In this document: positions 1 through 10,252 of the stretch, piece by piece
Layout: every line of letters begins with the position of its first letter
Numbering within the stretch: the stretch's first letter is position 1
Assembly (NCBI GenBank): GCA_900660155.1
Contig: CABFPE010000776.1
Location: forward strand, 194,470 to 231,511
Origin: Hofstenia miamia
Lineage: Eukaryota > Xenacoelomorpha > Acoela > Hofsteniidae
DNA: 37,042 nt
Direction: 5' to 3'
Notes under the pieces: model-generated
The model's database searches: none
What the model was told of the DNA's origin: nothing
The model's input: only the letters and a program-made list of their open reading frames with translations
Program-made: the position numbers and the translations under genes

Positions 1-22
1 TATATATATATATATATATATA
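1..22. repeat. (TA)n microsatellite at the left edge
   Basis: The window opens with about 11 TA dinucleotides. The right edge of the window is also a TA tract, so the sequence probably represents a contig or window broken at microsatellites. Confidence 0.95.
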
Positions 23-328
23 ATAGTTTAATAATACTGTATAATACATATTTAAATTGTAAAAGTAATTACCATATAATAAATAAAGCTTTTTTATGCC
101 TACATTAAACATTTGTAAATTATGACTTTGGCAAAAATTTCATTTCTAATTGGTTAATAAATTTTTAATAAACTTTATTGTGCTCTTATACAATTTATAT
201 CTAGGTTTTTGTCTGGAACTAAATATTATAAAAGTAATTTTTGTAGAAGCTGGATTTGAAATATACGTGTGAAATAAAAAATTTATTAAACAATTTTTCT
301 GCAAAACATTACGAAGCATAATTTGCAA
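23..328. other. AT-rich stretch with no supported gene
   Basis: A 60-codon reverse ORF lies here, but its composition (F, I, N, K, S) is what AT-rich noncoding DNA gives. I see no domain, signal peptide or splice site worth calling. Confidence 0.6.
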
Positions 329-610
329 CCCATTTACATAATAAAGTCTCAGTATGGTTTGTACATGTATAAGAAAGGGCTGCCTATGTTGGGCAAAGTG
401 TGGACTTTACATGGGCATTGCACTATGGGCTAGTGGTGGGCAGAATATATTCGAGAAGTGGGAAAAGCATAGGCTAAGCGTGGGCTGACCACGGGGGCGA
501 TGGTTGGGTTCTAGTCTCATTTCAATGGGCGTTGAGTGGGGCCCAGGCTTAGCCCAACGTGTGCGCCATGCCGCGTTCTCCATGGGCTAACAGTGAAAAT
601 GTTTACTGGG
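329..610. mobile_element. GC-richer TGGGC-repeat island, possible MITE
   Basis: In an otherwise AT-rich area this block repeats the word TGGGC/GCCCA about a dozen times, mostly TGGGC on the plus strand, with GCCCA towards the right end. Its edges look inverted: the left begins CCCATTTACAT and the right ends GTTTACTGGG, whose complement begins CCCAGTAAACAT. Gapped, these match at about 9 of 12 positions. This resembles the 27750-28627 element (CCCA ends around internal palindromic words), but the flanking dinucleotides (AA and AT) do not form a clean target duplication. The repeat content is seen directly; the transposon call is inference. Confidence 0.35.
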
Positions 611-614
611 ATGA

Positions 615-912
615 TTTTCATCACATTAAACACCAATGAATTGTTAGATAAACGTGGAAGTGATCATATTTTCATCGAAAAAGTCAAAATATGATGTGAC
701 AGCTTCAAATTTGCCTTTAATTTTGTTCATAGATGATTTTAAATTATATATAATTGATATGTCTCATTCTATGAAGATCTTTGTTGATATTAAACTTAAC
801 TCACTTAATATTTCACATAAACTTTACAAATTTAGGATATTCAAATATATTTTCATATAAGAATTGCCTGAATTTCTCAAATTTTGTAATTTTTTTGACT
901 ATGCTATTGCAT
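615..912. repeat. Decayed duplicate of the 3' flank of the LDLa/Kazal gene
   Basis: Positions 620-700 match 1267-1347 closely; both contain AACACCAATG, then TTAGATAAA, then CAAAATATGATGTGAC. The homology continues raggedly into the coding relic at 913. The block is therefore the downstream flank of a second gene copy, displaced by about 0.6 kb. Confidence 0.75.
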
Positions 913-1065
913 TTAAGGAACATCCCCGCAAGAGAATTCTGCGCAGTCGTAACATTCTATATCGCAAGTCATTTTTTTCTGGCAAGAGGCATATTGAAGC
1001 ATTAATAATGGTCTCAAAAATATCAAACAACGATTATATTAGAACATCTAGTAGATACACTTTTA
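913..1065 (-). pseudogene. 3' end of a decayed LDLa/Kazal-like gene copy
   Basis: On the minus strand this encodes a tail LQYASCQKKMTC..ECYDCAEFSC..VP-stop. It aligns residue for residue with the C-terminus of the intact gene at 1522-2100 (LQYATCQKKKTC..ECYDCSEFYC..VL-stop), with all cysteines kept. Upstream of about 1006 the match continues only with small deletions and frame changes and fades by about 1065. The signal peptide, the N-terminal Cys-rich part and the LDLa module are absent. It is therefore a truncated tandem duplicate rather than a functional gene. It could still be an old terminal exon, but no splice acceptor is evident at its upstream edge. Confidence 0.75.
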
Positions 1066-1521
1066 TGAAATTTAAAAATAGATTAATACCATTAAGATGA
1101 AAAAAGTTCCATATCAATAATATATTTTTTTCAGTCAGAGTTACTTAATTAATTATCTTTAAAATTGCCAAATACCATTCTAATTTGATAATCTTTTGCT
1201 TGTAAACTTCAGAGAAAAAGGTTTAATTCCTATCATGTTTTTCGTAACAAAACCAATGATTTTGATTATAACAAACACCAATGCATTATTAGATAAAAGT
1301 GAGATTGATTATATTTCAAGGCAAAAAGTCAAAATATGATGTGACGGCTCAAAATATGCTTAAATTATACTCAAAGATGTTTTTTAATTATAGGAATAAT
1401 TCGATGCAGTATTTCATATTTTACATAAAAGCTGTTGATTTAATATTTGCATAAAATTCTCTCCTTTAGGAACTTGCTGAATTTAAAAAATTTTTTTAAC
1501 CTGCACTGCTATTTTTTGCAT

Positions 1522-2100
1522 TTAAAGAACATACTTGCAATAGAATTCTGAGCAGTCATAACATTCTACATCACATGTCTTTTTCTTCTGACATGTGGCA
1601 TATTGAAGCATAAAGCAATTACGAAATGGACCAACTTCTTCATTGAATACCACATCACACTTCTTTCTGAATGGAGCACAAGAGCATGTGGAGTTATCAC
1701 TGCAAATAGTTTTCTTGCAATCGACTGCTGCGCATTTATTGCAATTTTCCTCATCAGTGCCATGTGGACAGTCAGCATTTCCATCACAAAAGTGTTCTAT
1801 CTCTATGCAAATGTTTTTGTAATTTAAGCACTGAGCATTCCCAATTTCACATTTAAGAAACTTCTCATCTTCATTCTTTTGGCAATCGCTAACGTTATTA
1901 TTCACTTTCTCAAATGGCAAACATGTTGTATTTTGGCAGAGATAACCTTCCATACAACCATTGCAATTCAACCCATATGGTAGGGCACCTCCCAATGTTA
2001 GGCGACAAGATTGAGTGAATTTACAGAGCAATGCAAACCAAATGATTAACATAATTGATTTCAAAATGATTTTTGAAACATTGCGCAGATTATTCGACAT
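1522..2100 (-). CDS. Secreted cysteine-rich protein: signal peptide, LDLa domain, Kazal/follistatin-like domain
   Basis: This is a 192-residue single-exon ORF. Residues 11-31 form a hydrophobic segment (IMLIIWFALLC) preceded by basic residues and followed by TQS-C, a plausible signal peptide, so the protein is predicted to be secreted. Residues 46-83 are a short Cys-rich segment I cannot assign. Residues 84-120 are an LDL-receptor class A module with six cysteines and the calcium-box pattern CDGNADC..GTDEENC; the usual aromatic before the fourth cysteine region is replaced by His. Residues 123-183 resemble a follistatin/Kazal module: a short C-rich hairpin, then NCFMLQYATCQKK, the typical N-x-C-x-L-x-x-A-x-C core. 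The domain pairing recalls extracellular matrix or protease-inhibitor proteins, but the ligand or target is unknown. The ATG at 2100 is chosen because it precedes the signal peptide. A truncated duplicate lies downstream at 913-1065. Domain calls are by eye and the function is inference. Confidence 0.85.
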   Translation of the reverse strand: MSNNLRNVSKIILKSIMLIIWFALLCKFTQSCRLTLGGALPYGLNCNGCMEGYLCQNTTCLPFEKVNNNVSDCQKNEDEKFLKCEIGNAQCLNYKNICIEIEHFCDGNADCPHGTDEENCNKCAAVDCKKTICSDNSTCSCAPFRKKCDVVFNEEVGPFRNCFMLQYATCQKKKTCDVECYDCSEFYCKYVL

Positions 2101-2196
2101 CAGTTGTGATTGGTTTAATTATTGGGAGGCGTGTTTATTAGTTGCTTCCTTGTATTGAAGAAACCGAAGAAATTGTGTTTTGTTAGTAAAATTTTA

Positions 2197-2204
2197 TATT
2201 TATA
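2197..2204 (-). promoter_or_regulatory. Candidate TATA box for the LDLa/Kazal gene
   Basis: On the minus strand this reads TATAAATA, about 97 bp upstream of the predicted start codon. Given the AT-rich background, a chance match is possible. Confidence 0.3.
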
Positions 2205-3551
2205 AATCAAGTTACTTTTATATGAAGATCGTTATATAATTGGCGCCTCTTTTCAGGCTTTTTACGAGCACTTGCACACTGAATTTCAGTTAACTCGAAG
2301 AAGAAATTTAATTCCTATTTTACATGTAATATATTGATTTTTTTAATTTCAAATTAAGATTTTGTTGGAATAGAACTCTTTGATCCACGTCACCGTCTTA
2401 TCTCACATCTTCAGGGCACAGTATCCCACAACAAATTATAAAAAACCAGTTTACCTAAAATTTCATATATTTGGTTCTAATTAGGATATCGAAGATGTAA
2501 ATTTAGAAATGTCAAATAAGATCTAACTTTTGAAAAGCTATTAAATTAGTTTAAAAACTTCCTACAACCACATATGTTATTTGAAAACTTATGACTCAAT
2601 GGACATGAAACTTAAAATACACTGCATTGTGATTATTGTGGAAGTAATAGAGCATATTGTCTTCCTTTCATTATTAGCAATTAATATTCAAAATTTCATA
2701 AAGTATATTCACTGGCTTTAACCGTCTGGGAGAATTGGACATATGACACATAAATGCCAGCAAAACTTTGCAATTCGAAGAAACGTAAGCTTCAACGTGA
2801 AGAATAATTTTTTTTCCAAATATTGGCTTCAACTTCAGCAAGTTTTGGGAGTAATCACTAATAATTGGCCCTCTGGTTCGATTAAATCAAAGTTTTGATG
2901 CTAATGTCTATCTAGAGCTTTATATCACACTAGTGTTTTGGCGAAAAGCAAAAGAATAATTAAAATGTTATTGGAGCTTAAAACTTGTTTGCATATTGAA
3001 GTTCATAGGCAAAAGCAAGCAGCTCAGAAGGTTTTTAAGCTAATGAAATACACTTTAAATATATAAATAACTAAGCAAAGCGAACTAGCAAAATATAATA
3101 ATCAAACAATCACAAATAAATCATCAAATAAGGATAAGTACATAAGTATAGAGGGGATGTCAGAATATGACATATTAGAGTTTTTCACCATAAATTCTTG
3201 AATTCTGCAAGAGATTTAAAATGCAGCTTTGATGGATTATCTTCTTGTCGTGAAGTAATTTGTGTGTGTGGAGGTGGGCATGGTTATCATTTTAGTGCAT
3301 CAAACACAATTGCTGTGTCAGCAAACTTTCCAACCTCTGGCTAAAGAAGAATATGTCTCACAGAGTAGTTCATTTTGAAGAGCTACAGCTCTATTAATTT
3401 ATATATTGTCAACCACTACGATAAATATATTTTTAATTTTTTAGGATTCAGTTTCTAAGACACTTAACAGTGAGTAGCATTCTGTTGATGAAAACAAGGA
3501 ATAATTTTACCAATTTGCAAATTTTGTTACGGGGGTATAAAATGACGCCAA
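2205..3551. other. Unannotated AT-rich intergenic region
   Basis: No ORF with coding character, no RNA gene and no recognisable transposon was found. The region may contain the distal promoter of the minus-strand gene at 1522-2100. Confidence 0.5.
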
Positions 3552-3784
3552 CAGTGGCGTACACAAGGAGGGGACATGGTGGAATTCCCCCAGTCAGGTT
3601 GCCAAATATGATTTTGATTTCAAAAATTTTTCATAAAAAATTGAAAAATTTAAAAACTAAGATCGTGAAATGTATTTTTAGGGTCTACCTTCTCAATATT
3701 TTCAAAAATTTTCGCGGGGTTTCATCTCGCATTGGGTAATAATGATGATGTCCCCCCCGTCAGAAAATCCTGCGTATGCCCCTG
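3552..3784. mobile_element. 233-bp hAT-like MITE
   Basis: The left end reads CAGTGGCGTACACAAGG and the inverted right end CAGGGGCATACGCAGG, a terminal inverted repeat matching at 12 of 16 positions with C-rich or G-rich tracts just inside. The 8 bp outside each end are GACGCCAA and GACGTCGC, agreeing at 5 of 8 positions, as expected for an old hAT 8-bp target duplication. The interior is AT-rich and noncoding, so this is a nonautonomous copy. CAG-GGC(G/A)TAC termini are familiar from animal hAT-type MITEs; the superfamily call rests on TIR start and TSD length only. Confidence 0.7.
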
Positions 3785-3942
3785 GACGTCGCAATCTACA
3801 AATATTTTTTGGAAACGGTTTTAAACAGCGAAGTAAGTTTAAAAAAATACAGAATTTCGGATAAACAATAAAATTGGATTTTCCTTATTTTTTAAAATTG
3901 CATATGTATAAAGACTTAATTCAATGAATATAAAATATAATT

Positions 3943-3944
<2 letters not shown>

Positions 3945-3976
<32 letters not shown>
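3945..3976. repeat. (TA)n microsatellite ending at an N
   Basis: About 16 TA units run directly into the ambiguous base at 3977, which is probably an assembly break. Confidence 0.95.
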
Positions 3977-3977
3977 N

Positions 3978-4124
3978 ACACTCAACTAACATTTATTAAA
4001 TTTGATACTCCACTAATCCACTTGCTAAATTTACATCGTGGTTCAGACATACTGGGGATGAACCTGATGAATATTGTTACTTGTTTTTAATAAAATGAGA
4101 TATATAATTCCTGAGGTGATTGAC
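3978..4124 (-). repeat. 147-bp copy of 7598-7744, adjacent to an N
   Basis: This segment matches 7598-7744 at every position except one (T at 4031, G at 7651). It starts immediately after the N at 3977. The other copy carries a well-formed terminal exon and polyadenylation signal. Here the same reading frame soon meets an in-frame stop upstream of the shared part, so this copy is either a truncated duplication or an assembly artefact. Confidence 0.85.
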
Positions 4125-4335
4125 AAATATCATTATTGAATTTATGAAAATTGAAATTTATGCAATGGCTACAAATATCCAAAATGCCATAATGAAACAC
4201 TTGTTGGTTAACCTTAAACAGCCTAGCGTCCTTTTTAAAAGGCCAAAATGTTTTTCCACATTTACAAAGAATTTTCTCAGAGCTTATTAGCAAACTTGAA
4301 AAAATTTGGGGCATGAGTGGTCGATTGGGAAACAT
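4087..4335 (-). CDS. Possible exon or gene fragment with CxC...CxxC
   Basis: This 82-codon reverse ORF has a more balanced composition than the surrounding noncoding frames and contains CKCGKTFW, then about 28 residues later CSHC, a spacing that could bind zinc. A pyrimidine-rich TTTTATTAG lies just upstream of the ATG and could serve as a splice acceptor. Against this, its last residues lie in the 147-bp duplicated segment, where a different frame looks like the real coding frame (compare 7697-7774). I do not recognise the protein. It may be a fragment or a chance ORF. Confidence 0.2.
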   Translation of the reverse strand: MFPNRPLMPQIFSSLLISSEKILCKCGKTFWPFKKDARLFKVNQQVFHYGILDICSHCINFNFHKFNNDICQSPQELYISFY

Positions 4336-6370
4336 AGTCTAATAAAATGTTCAAAATTTCTTATTAAAAAGCATTGCTTTGAAAATGTTGAATTTTTTAA
4401 AAAGATTTAAATTCTCACCATACCTTATGTTCATGTATTTATAGGGGTCCAAGGCCATGGAAGCAACAAATAAATTTAACTGTTTCTTGCTACGTTATGA
4501 AACAGAGTCAGGTCGAGGATTTAGAGTGAAAAAGAAAGAGCAGCGCTTCTTCTACCAAGTGTTGATTTCAGATTGATTGTTGCTTTAATAGATATTGAAC
4601 TCTAAGCATTTAAAAATTTTCAGAAATCCCCAAGCTGTTAAGGTTTACATTTGAATGCAACGTTTCAAAATTTCTTTTGCAATTTTCAACCCACTAAGTG
4701 TCAGCTCCTAATTTTCATTTTCATTTGAATAATAATTTCACTAATATTTCAATTTGTACTAATAGTAAATGTAAATGTATAGCTAGTATTTGAAATTTTA
4801 CGAAAAGGCATATGATAAAAATGATATTTGAAAGGACTAATAATTGTGGATTATAACCAATTTCAACAACGCTGTGTTTGTGCTTTCTGCGGATTGTTTC
4901 ACATATAATGCTGTTAGGAATGATAAACTTTCTGAGCAGCTACTTCTGGTTTCAGAAACATTTCCTTTTTTCCTGCTTAAGAGCAACATTCTAATTCCAG
5001 TATTTGCTGGCTATAATTCTCTCGGAAACACACAGAGAAATAAGTTTTATTTGATATTTGTTCTGAAAAGTTTCTTCATGTAAATTGGATTCATTAAATC
5101 ATCTTGTCAACATTTCTTAGAATCATCTGATAAATATGTATGATTGTGATGGCTGATTAGGAACTGTTTGAATGCCAGTTTTTCGAGAAATTTTTATTAG
5201 AAGTATTACTCATACAGGCTGAACCAGAAGTAGTAGTTCTAATAAAATGCTTATAAAGGGAAAATTATGAGCGTTATGATGTGGAAACTTGTTTTATTTA
5301 AAAGAAAAATATTTTATGGTAATATTTTGTCATAGTTATGACAAGCCTTAAATTTTCTTCATGATTTGCCACAGCAAAAAACAAAGTATGAGAATTATGA
5401 CAACCTCTGTTAGGATGATGTCAATAACAGAAGTCCAACGTGATACAGGCATTACCAAAATATTTTCGTAACGCGATTGCATGTAAAATGTATTTCGCGT
5501 GCTATCTTAAAACATGGAATGAAAAACACAAAATCTTTCTGCATCATTAAGCAATACGCATTGTAGTGCACCTTTCTTAACAGGAAATGTTTGCTAGATT
5601 TTAGGGCAATTTGAATTTTATTTGAACATATATTTTCTTGCAAATCCAAAAATCAAAACCGTTTTCAAGGTAATATTTTGGAAAATTTCAAGAGTTTGCC
5701 AAACTGTTGCCAAAACTAACAATCTAATAATTTTTTAAAACAACATATTGTAAAAAATCAAAACTGTTTTTCTAGGGATACTTAATATTAAACTTATTTT
5801 TTCTTTCAAAACTTTTAGATATTATCTAGGAATAATTGTTAATTATATGCAGACAATCTGTATATAACTAAAATAAGAATAGCATTGGCCTTTTGAATAA
5901 ATCATATGTATGTAGACAAACCTGATTGGATTAACATTACTTGCCTATTATTTCCCACAGTCAAGTGCTTTTGCTAGATATAAAATTAGCATGGCTGTAA
6001 ATTTTCATTTATTTTTGTGTTTTGTATATAACTAAAACAAAAACAGATCTTCTCTCTTAGATAGCACTGTGTTGATATTGATTAACAATATAGTTGTAAA
6101 AAATCAATTCTTTTCTATTAAATTAGATTTCTCAAAGAAATTTTTGCTCAGTTTCTTCTAATTAACAATTTCCGCTGAAGCTTTGGTCTGATTGGTCTTA
6201 ATTGGTTAGTTATAACTTCAAGATAGAAGCATTTTTAATTAATAACAAGCAGTGAGGCTTTGAAATCTTAAGAACTTAATTAGATCTTCACTTGATTATT
6301 TAATTGTTAAAGAGACTTCCTTTCAAAACCATTATAGGAGAACATAGAAAATGAATAATTAGAATTTTAA
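4336..6370. other. AT-rich region without a supported gene
   Basis: Several short ORFs occur on both strands (e.g. around 4844-5083 and 5452-5649). None has a recognisable motif or residue composition distinct from noncoding AT-rich DNA. No repeat or RNA gene was seen. Confidence 0.5.
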
Positions 6371-6716
6371 TTAGAAAAATTATGCTATTTTGTTATTAAT
6401 GTACTCTCATTTTGTTAATTAGTTTTTAATGCAATAATTTTAGGATATTATTTTTCAGACGTCCCTCATTACATTAAAAAATTTTGTGTGGCTAATTCAG
6501 AGCATCACCTTTTTGGTGTTAACTAAGTTAGATTAGTTTGATATTAGAAAAATTATGCTATTTTGTTATTAATGTACTCTCATTTTGTTAATTAGTTTTT
6601 AATGCAGTAATTTTAGGATATCATTTTTCATACGTCCCTTATTACATTAAAAAATTTTGTGTGGCCAATTCAGAGCATCACCTGTTTGGTGTTAACTAAG
6701 TTAGATTAGTTGGATA
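6371..6716. repeat. Two-copy tandem duplication, 173-bp unit
   Basis: Units 6371-6543 and 6544-6716 start with TTAGAAAAATTATGC and differ at only a handful of positions (for example CTCATTACA versus CTTATTACA). The high identity points to a recent event. No N lies nearby, so this one need not be an assembly artefact. Confidence 0.93.
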
Positions 6717-7596
6717 TTGGTTAGGAATGACGGAACCTTAGTGGAAGGAATGATGCACTTGTGAACACTCTTTTACTTTGATTTTCTTGGAACCTAAATA
6801 GAAATTGTTCTATTACTAATCTTTGTTAATTATTATAAAATTACCTTGTAGATCATTGTTTATTTTGTGATGTTAAAATCCAGGAGCAATCAGGGACATA
6901 ATTTATAGTCAACAACATTTGACAATAGTGAATGTTATGTTAGTACTGACCACCCTCTGCAATATCATATTAATTATATATTGTAACATCACTGGGATTC
7001 ACACAAGTCCACTTGACAGTTGAACATAGCTAAAACCGTTCTATGTTTACAATAATTGCTTAATTTTATATACAAATTGTTATAAAAAATTTTACAAATT
7101 ACAAGCTAAGCCAAAAATACTTGATCTGGCCAATACTAGCAACCAGAATATGATGGCACAATATATTATAAATAGTGTTGTTCAAATCATTATTTTAAAA
7201 TGTATATCTAAATAAATTTCTTCATATATAATCTAAAATCAACATGGTAACCGCTAAAAATCAGGAAATCAACTAAAAAATGTCTTACAAATGATTAAAT
7301 TGTGCACTTTTGAATTTAAATTCATTAATTACAGATTGGGATTGCTTTGCATGCATATTTTATGGTTAGGGATTTCATTTAAACTTACCATAAACTGCTA
7401 TTACCAATTAGCAGTAGCCCAAACTGTTTGAAGCAAGTATGATTCCAACATTATGTAAAAGACATATTTTCCAAAATGAAATAAGACTTTATGTATTTTG
7501 TTTAGTTTACATTAATTATAGCATTATTACATGCCATGTATATTGAAAAAATAAGTATTGTCAAAGCCATTATTCTATTTTATTATTATAATTGCA
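6717..7596. other. AT-rich region without a supported gene
   Basis: I found nothing definable here beyond simple AT-rich sequence. It lies 3' of the minus-strand terminal exon at 7697-7774. Confidence 0.5.
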
Positions 7597-7597
7597 A

Positions 7598-7744
7598 ACA
7601 CTCAACTAACATTTATTAAATTTGATACTCCACTAATCCACTTGCTAAATGTACATCGTGGTTCAGACATACTGGGGATGAACCTGATGAATATTGTTAC
7701 TTGTTTTTAATAAAATGAGATATATAATTCCTGAGGTGATTGAC
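7598..7744. repeat. 147-bp segment repeated at 3978-4124
   Basis: The copy is near-identical to 3978-4124. It contains the 3' part of the terminal exon at 7697-7774 and its candidate polyadenylation signal. Confidence 0.85.
7612..7617 (-). terminator. AATAAA polyadenylation signal (minus strand)
   Basis: AATAAA on the minus strand lies about 80 bp downstream of the stop codon of the candidate terminal exon, a normal distance for an animal 3' end. Confidence 0.45.
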
Positions 7745-7774
7745 GGAAGAAGTGGCTGACTGTTCCCCTTCATA
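7697..7774 (-). CDS. Candidate terminal coding exon of an unidentified gene
   Basis: On the minus strand a pyrimidine-rich acceptor (ending TCATCATGTTTCAG) at 7775 is followed directly by 25 sense codons and TAA, exactly 78 nt and in phase 0. The peptide begins YEGEQSATSSV and continues with a helical-looking NHLRNYISHF segment ending IKNK. AATAAA follows at 7612-7617. Acceptor, phase, composition and polyadenylation signal together make a coherent 3' exon. I could not find the preceding exons between 7.8 and 9.8 kb by eye and do not recognise the protein. The last two thirds of the exon are repeated at 3978-4124. Confidence 0.4.
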   Translation of the reverse strand, partial: YEGEQSATSSVNHLRNYISHFIKNK

Positions 7775-7904
7775 CTGAAACATGATGAGAAAATAGTAAA
7801 GCAACCAAAAACATTTGATTATACGAACTTGCAAATGGAAGAACAGAATTTCTAAAAAGGATTCCCTCTAATATGTATGTCAAAGAAAAAGCACAGAACA
7901 CAGA

Positions 7905-8040
7905 GAAGCAAGTGGGGTACCTTAATTAGGTTTTGCAAATACTGCAAAATGTAAAAATACTAATATAATTTGGGATACTCTTCAATCAAAAAATCTCATT
8001 TGAATATGCATACCAAGCAACTCGCAATGCCAAGATCAAC
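7905..8040 (+). pseudogene. Relic resembling a BED-type zinc finger
   Basis: One plus-strand frame reads SKWGTLIRFCKYCKM, a stop, a short gap with a second stop, then LGYSSIKKSHLNMH. This gives the C-x2-C ... H-L-x-M-H arrangement with an upstream Trp that is typical of BED fingers, often found at the N-terminus of hAT transposases. The two stops make it non-functional. No hAT catalytic region or dimerisation domain was seen nearby, so the identification is tentative. Confidence 0.3.
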
Positions 8041-8339
8041 TTAGTACTCAGAAGGTTTGTCATTATTATAATTACTAATACCAAATTGTTTATGGAACCA
8101 TACCGTCGACATACTATTAATAGGGTGTGAATTTATTTAATGTTGCTGCTATATAATTCAAAATTTTTGATCCAATTTAGTATCAAGTTCAGTAAAATTC
8201 ACAATTTATATTTAAGTCTCAAATTTTGTTGGAGAAATTAATTTTTTTATCTCAAGATAGTGTTGAAGCACTTAAAGTTTTCTATTCGCATTAAAAAACA
8301 AATATTTTTTAAGTTTATGTTTATTTATTGTTAGAATAC

Positions 8340-8450
8340 TTATTTAAATTCGAATCCGTTTCGGATTGAAGAATAAAAATTTTTAAAAGTTCGGATCGCA
8401 TCGGACCAGACCCGGATCTTGAAGTTTCGGATCCGGATCGAATCTTAAAA
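8340..8450. repeat. TCGGATC cryptic-repeat island
   Basis: Overlapping variants of TCGGATC, GGATCGAATC and CCGGATC recur within about 100 bp of otherwise AT-rich DNA. A related island of TTCGAATTCGAA words occurs at about 17050-17100. No termini are resolvable. Confidence 0.6.
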
Positions 8451-9846
8451 TGTTGAATCCTATTTCATTTTGGTGGGTCATCTATTTCTGCTTTCATGCC
8501 AAAGACAGAGGTTCGAAAATAATAGCAAATGAGCCCCGATCTTGGTTGAAATTGAAAAGTTGGTCTGATCACGTACTGGTCCTTTCTGATGTTTTAGTAT
8601 TTCGTGATGTTGATAAATAAACAAGGTATCAATTTCAAATATTTTACTTGATATATGATTTTAACAAATATTCATTTGAGTCATATTTTACGTTAATGTA
8701 GAGTATTTAAAAAATTATAGATTTAATCATGTAATGGATGGCTTCAAGTTCAAGTAATGACTGCAGTGATTTCCATTCTAAATTTTGAAACTTTCGGTTC
8801 AAAATTGACGTATTTTTATATAAATACAATGACGAAATCAAACTGAGCCACTAGCAACTCTGCACTGCACAATAAGTAATGTGGCTCACGCTTCACCACT
8901 GTATTTAGCTTGCGTCACCATTGTGTTTTTTCTGGTAAAAAGCTCAGTGTTTGAGTTCTTTCAGAAATTCAATTATATCTAATTTATTTAGTTACGTGCA
9001 TGCTATCAAAAAGAAGAAAAAACTGACAACTATTTGAGTGCGTGAAGCAATGCCTGTTGGTGTGATGATTATCAGTTATAATTCCCAAAGCTCGTTTGCC
9101 ACATGATTCTCTAACACATAGTACATCTTGAAATCAATTGTAAAAGAAATCACCATTTAAGGAGTGTAAAGGAATAAGTCTTAAAAGAAATTTGGTTTTT
9201 ACAAAAAAACATTTCATCATATTCGATGGCTTTCTGAGGGATTATATTCCGGAATTCTAAAAACATGTCCACCAGAATAAAGAACTTAATCCTTAACATA
9301 AATTTCATCTGCAAGTAGCATGCAATATCGAGAACAGTCAATTGTAAGCAGATATAAGCTTTTGCAAAGTTCTGACACTTTATAAAACAATATGATCTCT
9401 CAAAATTTTGTAAGCTGACAGGGAAAGAACGTAAATTCTGAAAGTATTCAGTAAATCCTGTTGAGAGTTTACTTTGTTATTCCGAGGAGAATTAATTAGT
9501 TCGGCTTGTCTGTGATAATTTGGTTTGATTGTTTAGATTACCATGTGATAATTTGCTTACTTGTTCTAACGAGATCTAACATCTTCAAACTGAGATCAAA
9601 ATCTTAACTCATTGCCATTAATAAGAAAAAGCAATTTAAATTAGTTGTAATTCATGAAAGGTTTTCACAAAAATGTTGCAATCTTTGTTAATTTCAAATG
9701 AAATAGAGTCTATTCTGAAAGTGGCAAATAAAGTCTAACTAAGCTACAATGTAGAGAAAATTAAGTTCCCGCCTCCGCTAGAATTTATTCATCTTCGGCT
9801 GCATGGCCTGTTGTTTTGGTAGCCTTGGTACACAAACGCATATATT
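8451..9846. other. AT-rich region without a supported gene
   Basis: Short ORFs only, including one of 63 codons at 9150-9341 with no recognisable motif. No repeat family was identified. Confidence 0.5.
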
Positions 9847-10252
9847 TAAAATTTTTTGCTATGAAGACAAACAATTATTACTTTAGTAGGATGTGTCAGC
9901 TGACATTTGTGTTTGAATGTGTTTGCAATCGAAAACTTTTCAAATTTATTTTGAGCTTTCTCTCCAATATTAAAAAGATACAAGTGTTCAAGTTGCTTGA
10001 TTTGCCTGACGACTCTCAAATTTAAAGCGTTCATTATTATAAAGAGCTTCTTTATAAATTATTACTAAGTTCCATAAAAAACGGAAGTAAAATTACCTTT
10101 TCAAAAGGCAGAACAATTCAATTTTTTCGCTAAAGACAAACAATTATTATTTTAGTAGGATGTGTCAATTGGCATTTACGTTTGAATGTCTTTGCAACCG
10201 AAATTCTTTCAATTTTATTTTGGCATTCTCTCCAATATTAGAAAAATACAAG
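9847..10252. repeat. Diverged tandem duplication (about 137-bp units)
   Basis: 9847-9983 and 10115-10252 are clearly homologous. Both contain AAGACAAACAATTATTA, then TTTAGTAGGATGTGTCA, then CTCTCCAATATTA. They differ by many substitutions, so this is an old duplication. Short ORFs through the first unit are not conserved in the second, arguing against coding function. Confidence 0.85.

Noticed and set aside
654..1100. Three overlapping plus-strand ORFs
   Set aside because: They overlap the duplicated 3' flank and antisense of the LDLa/Kazal relic, whose homology fixes the minus strand as the original coding strand.
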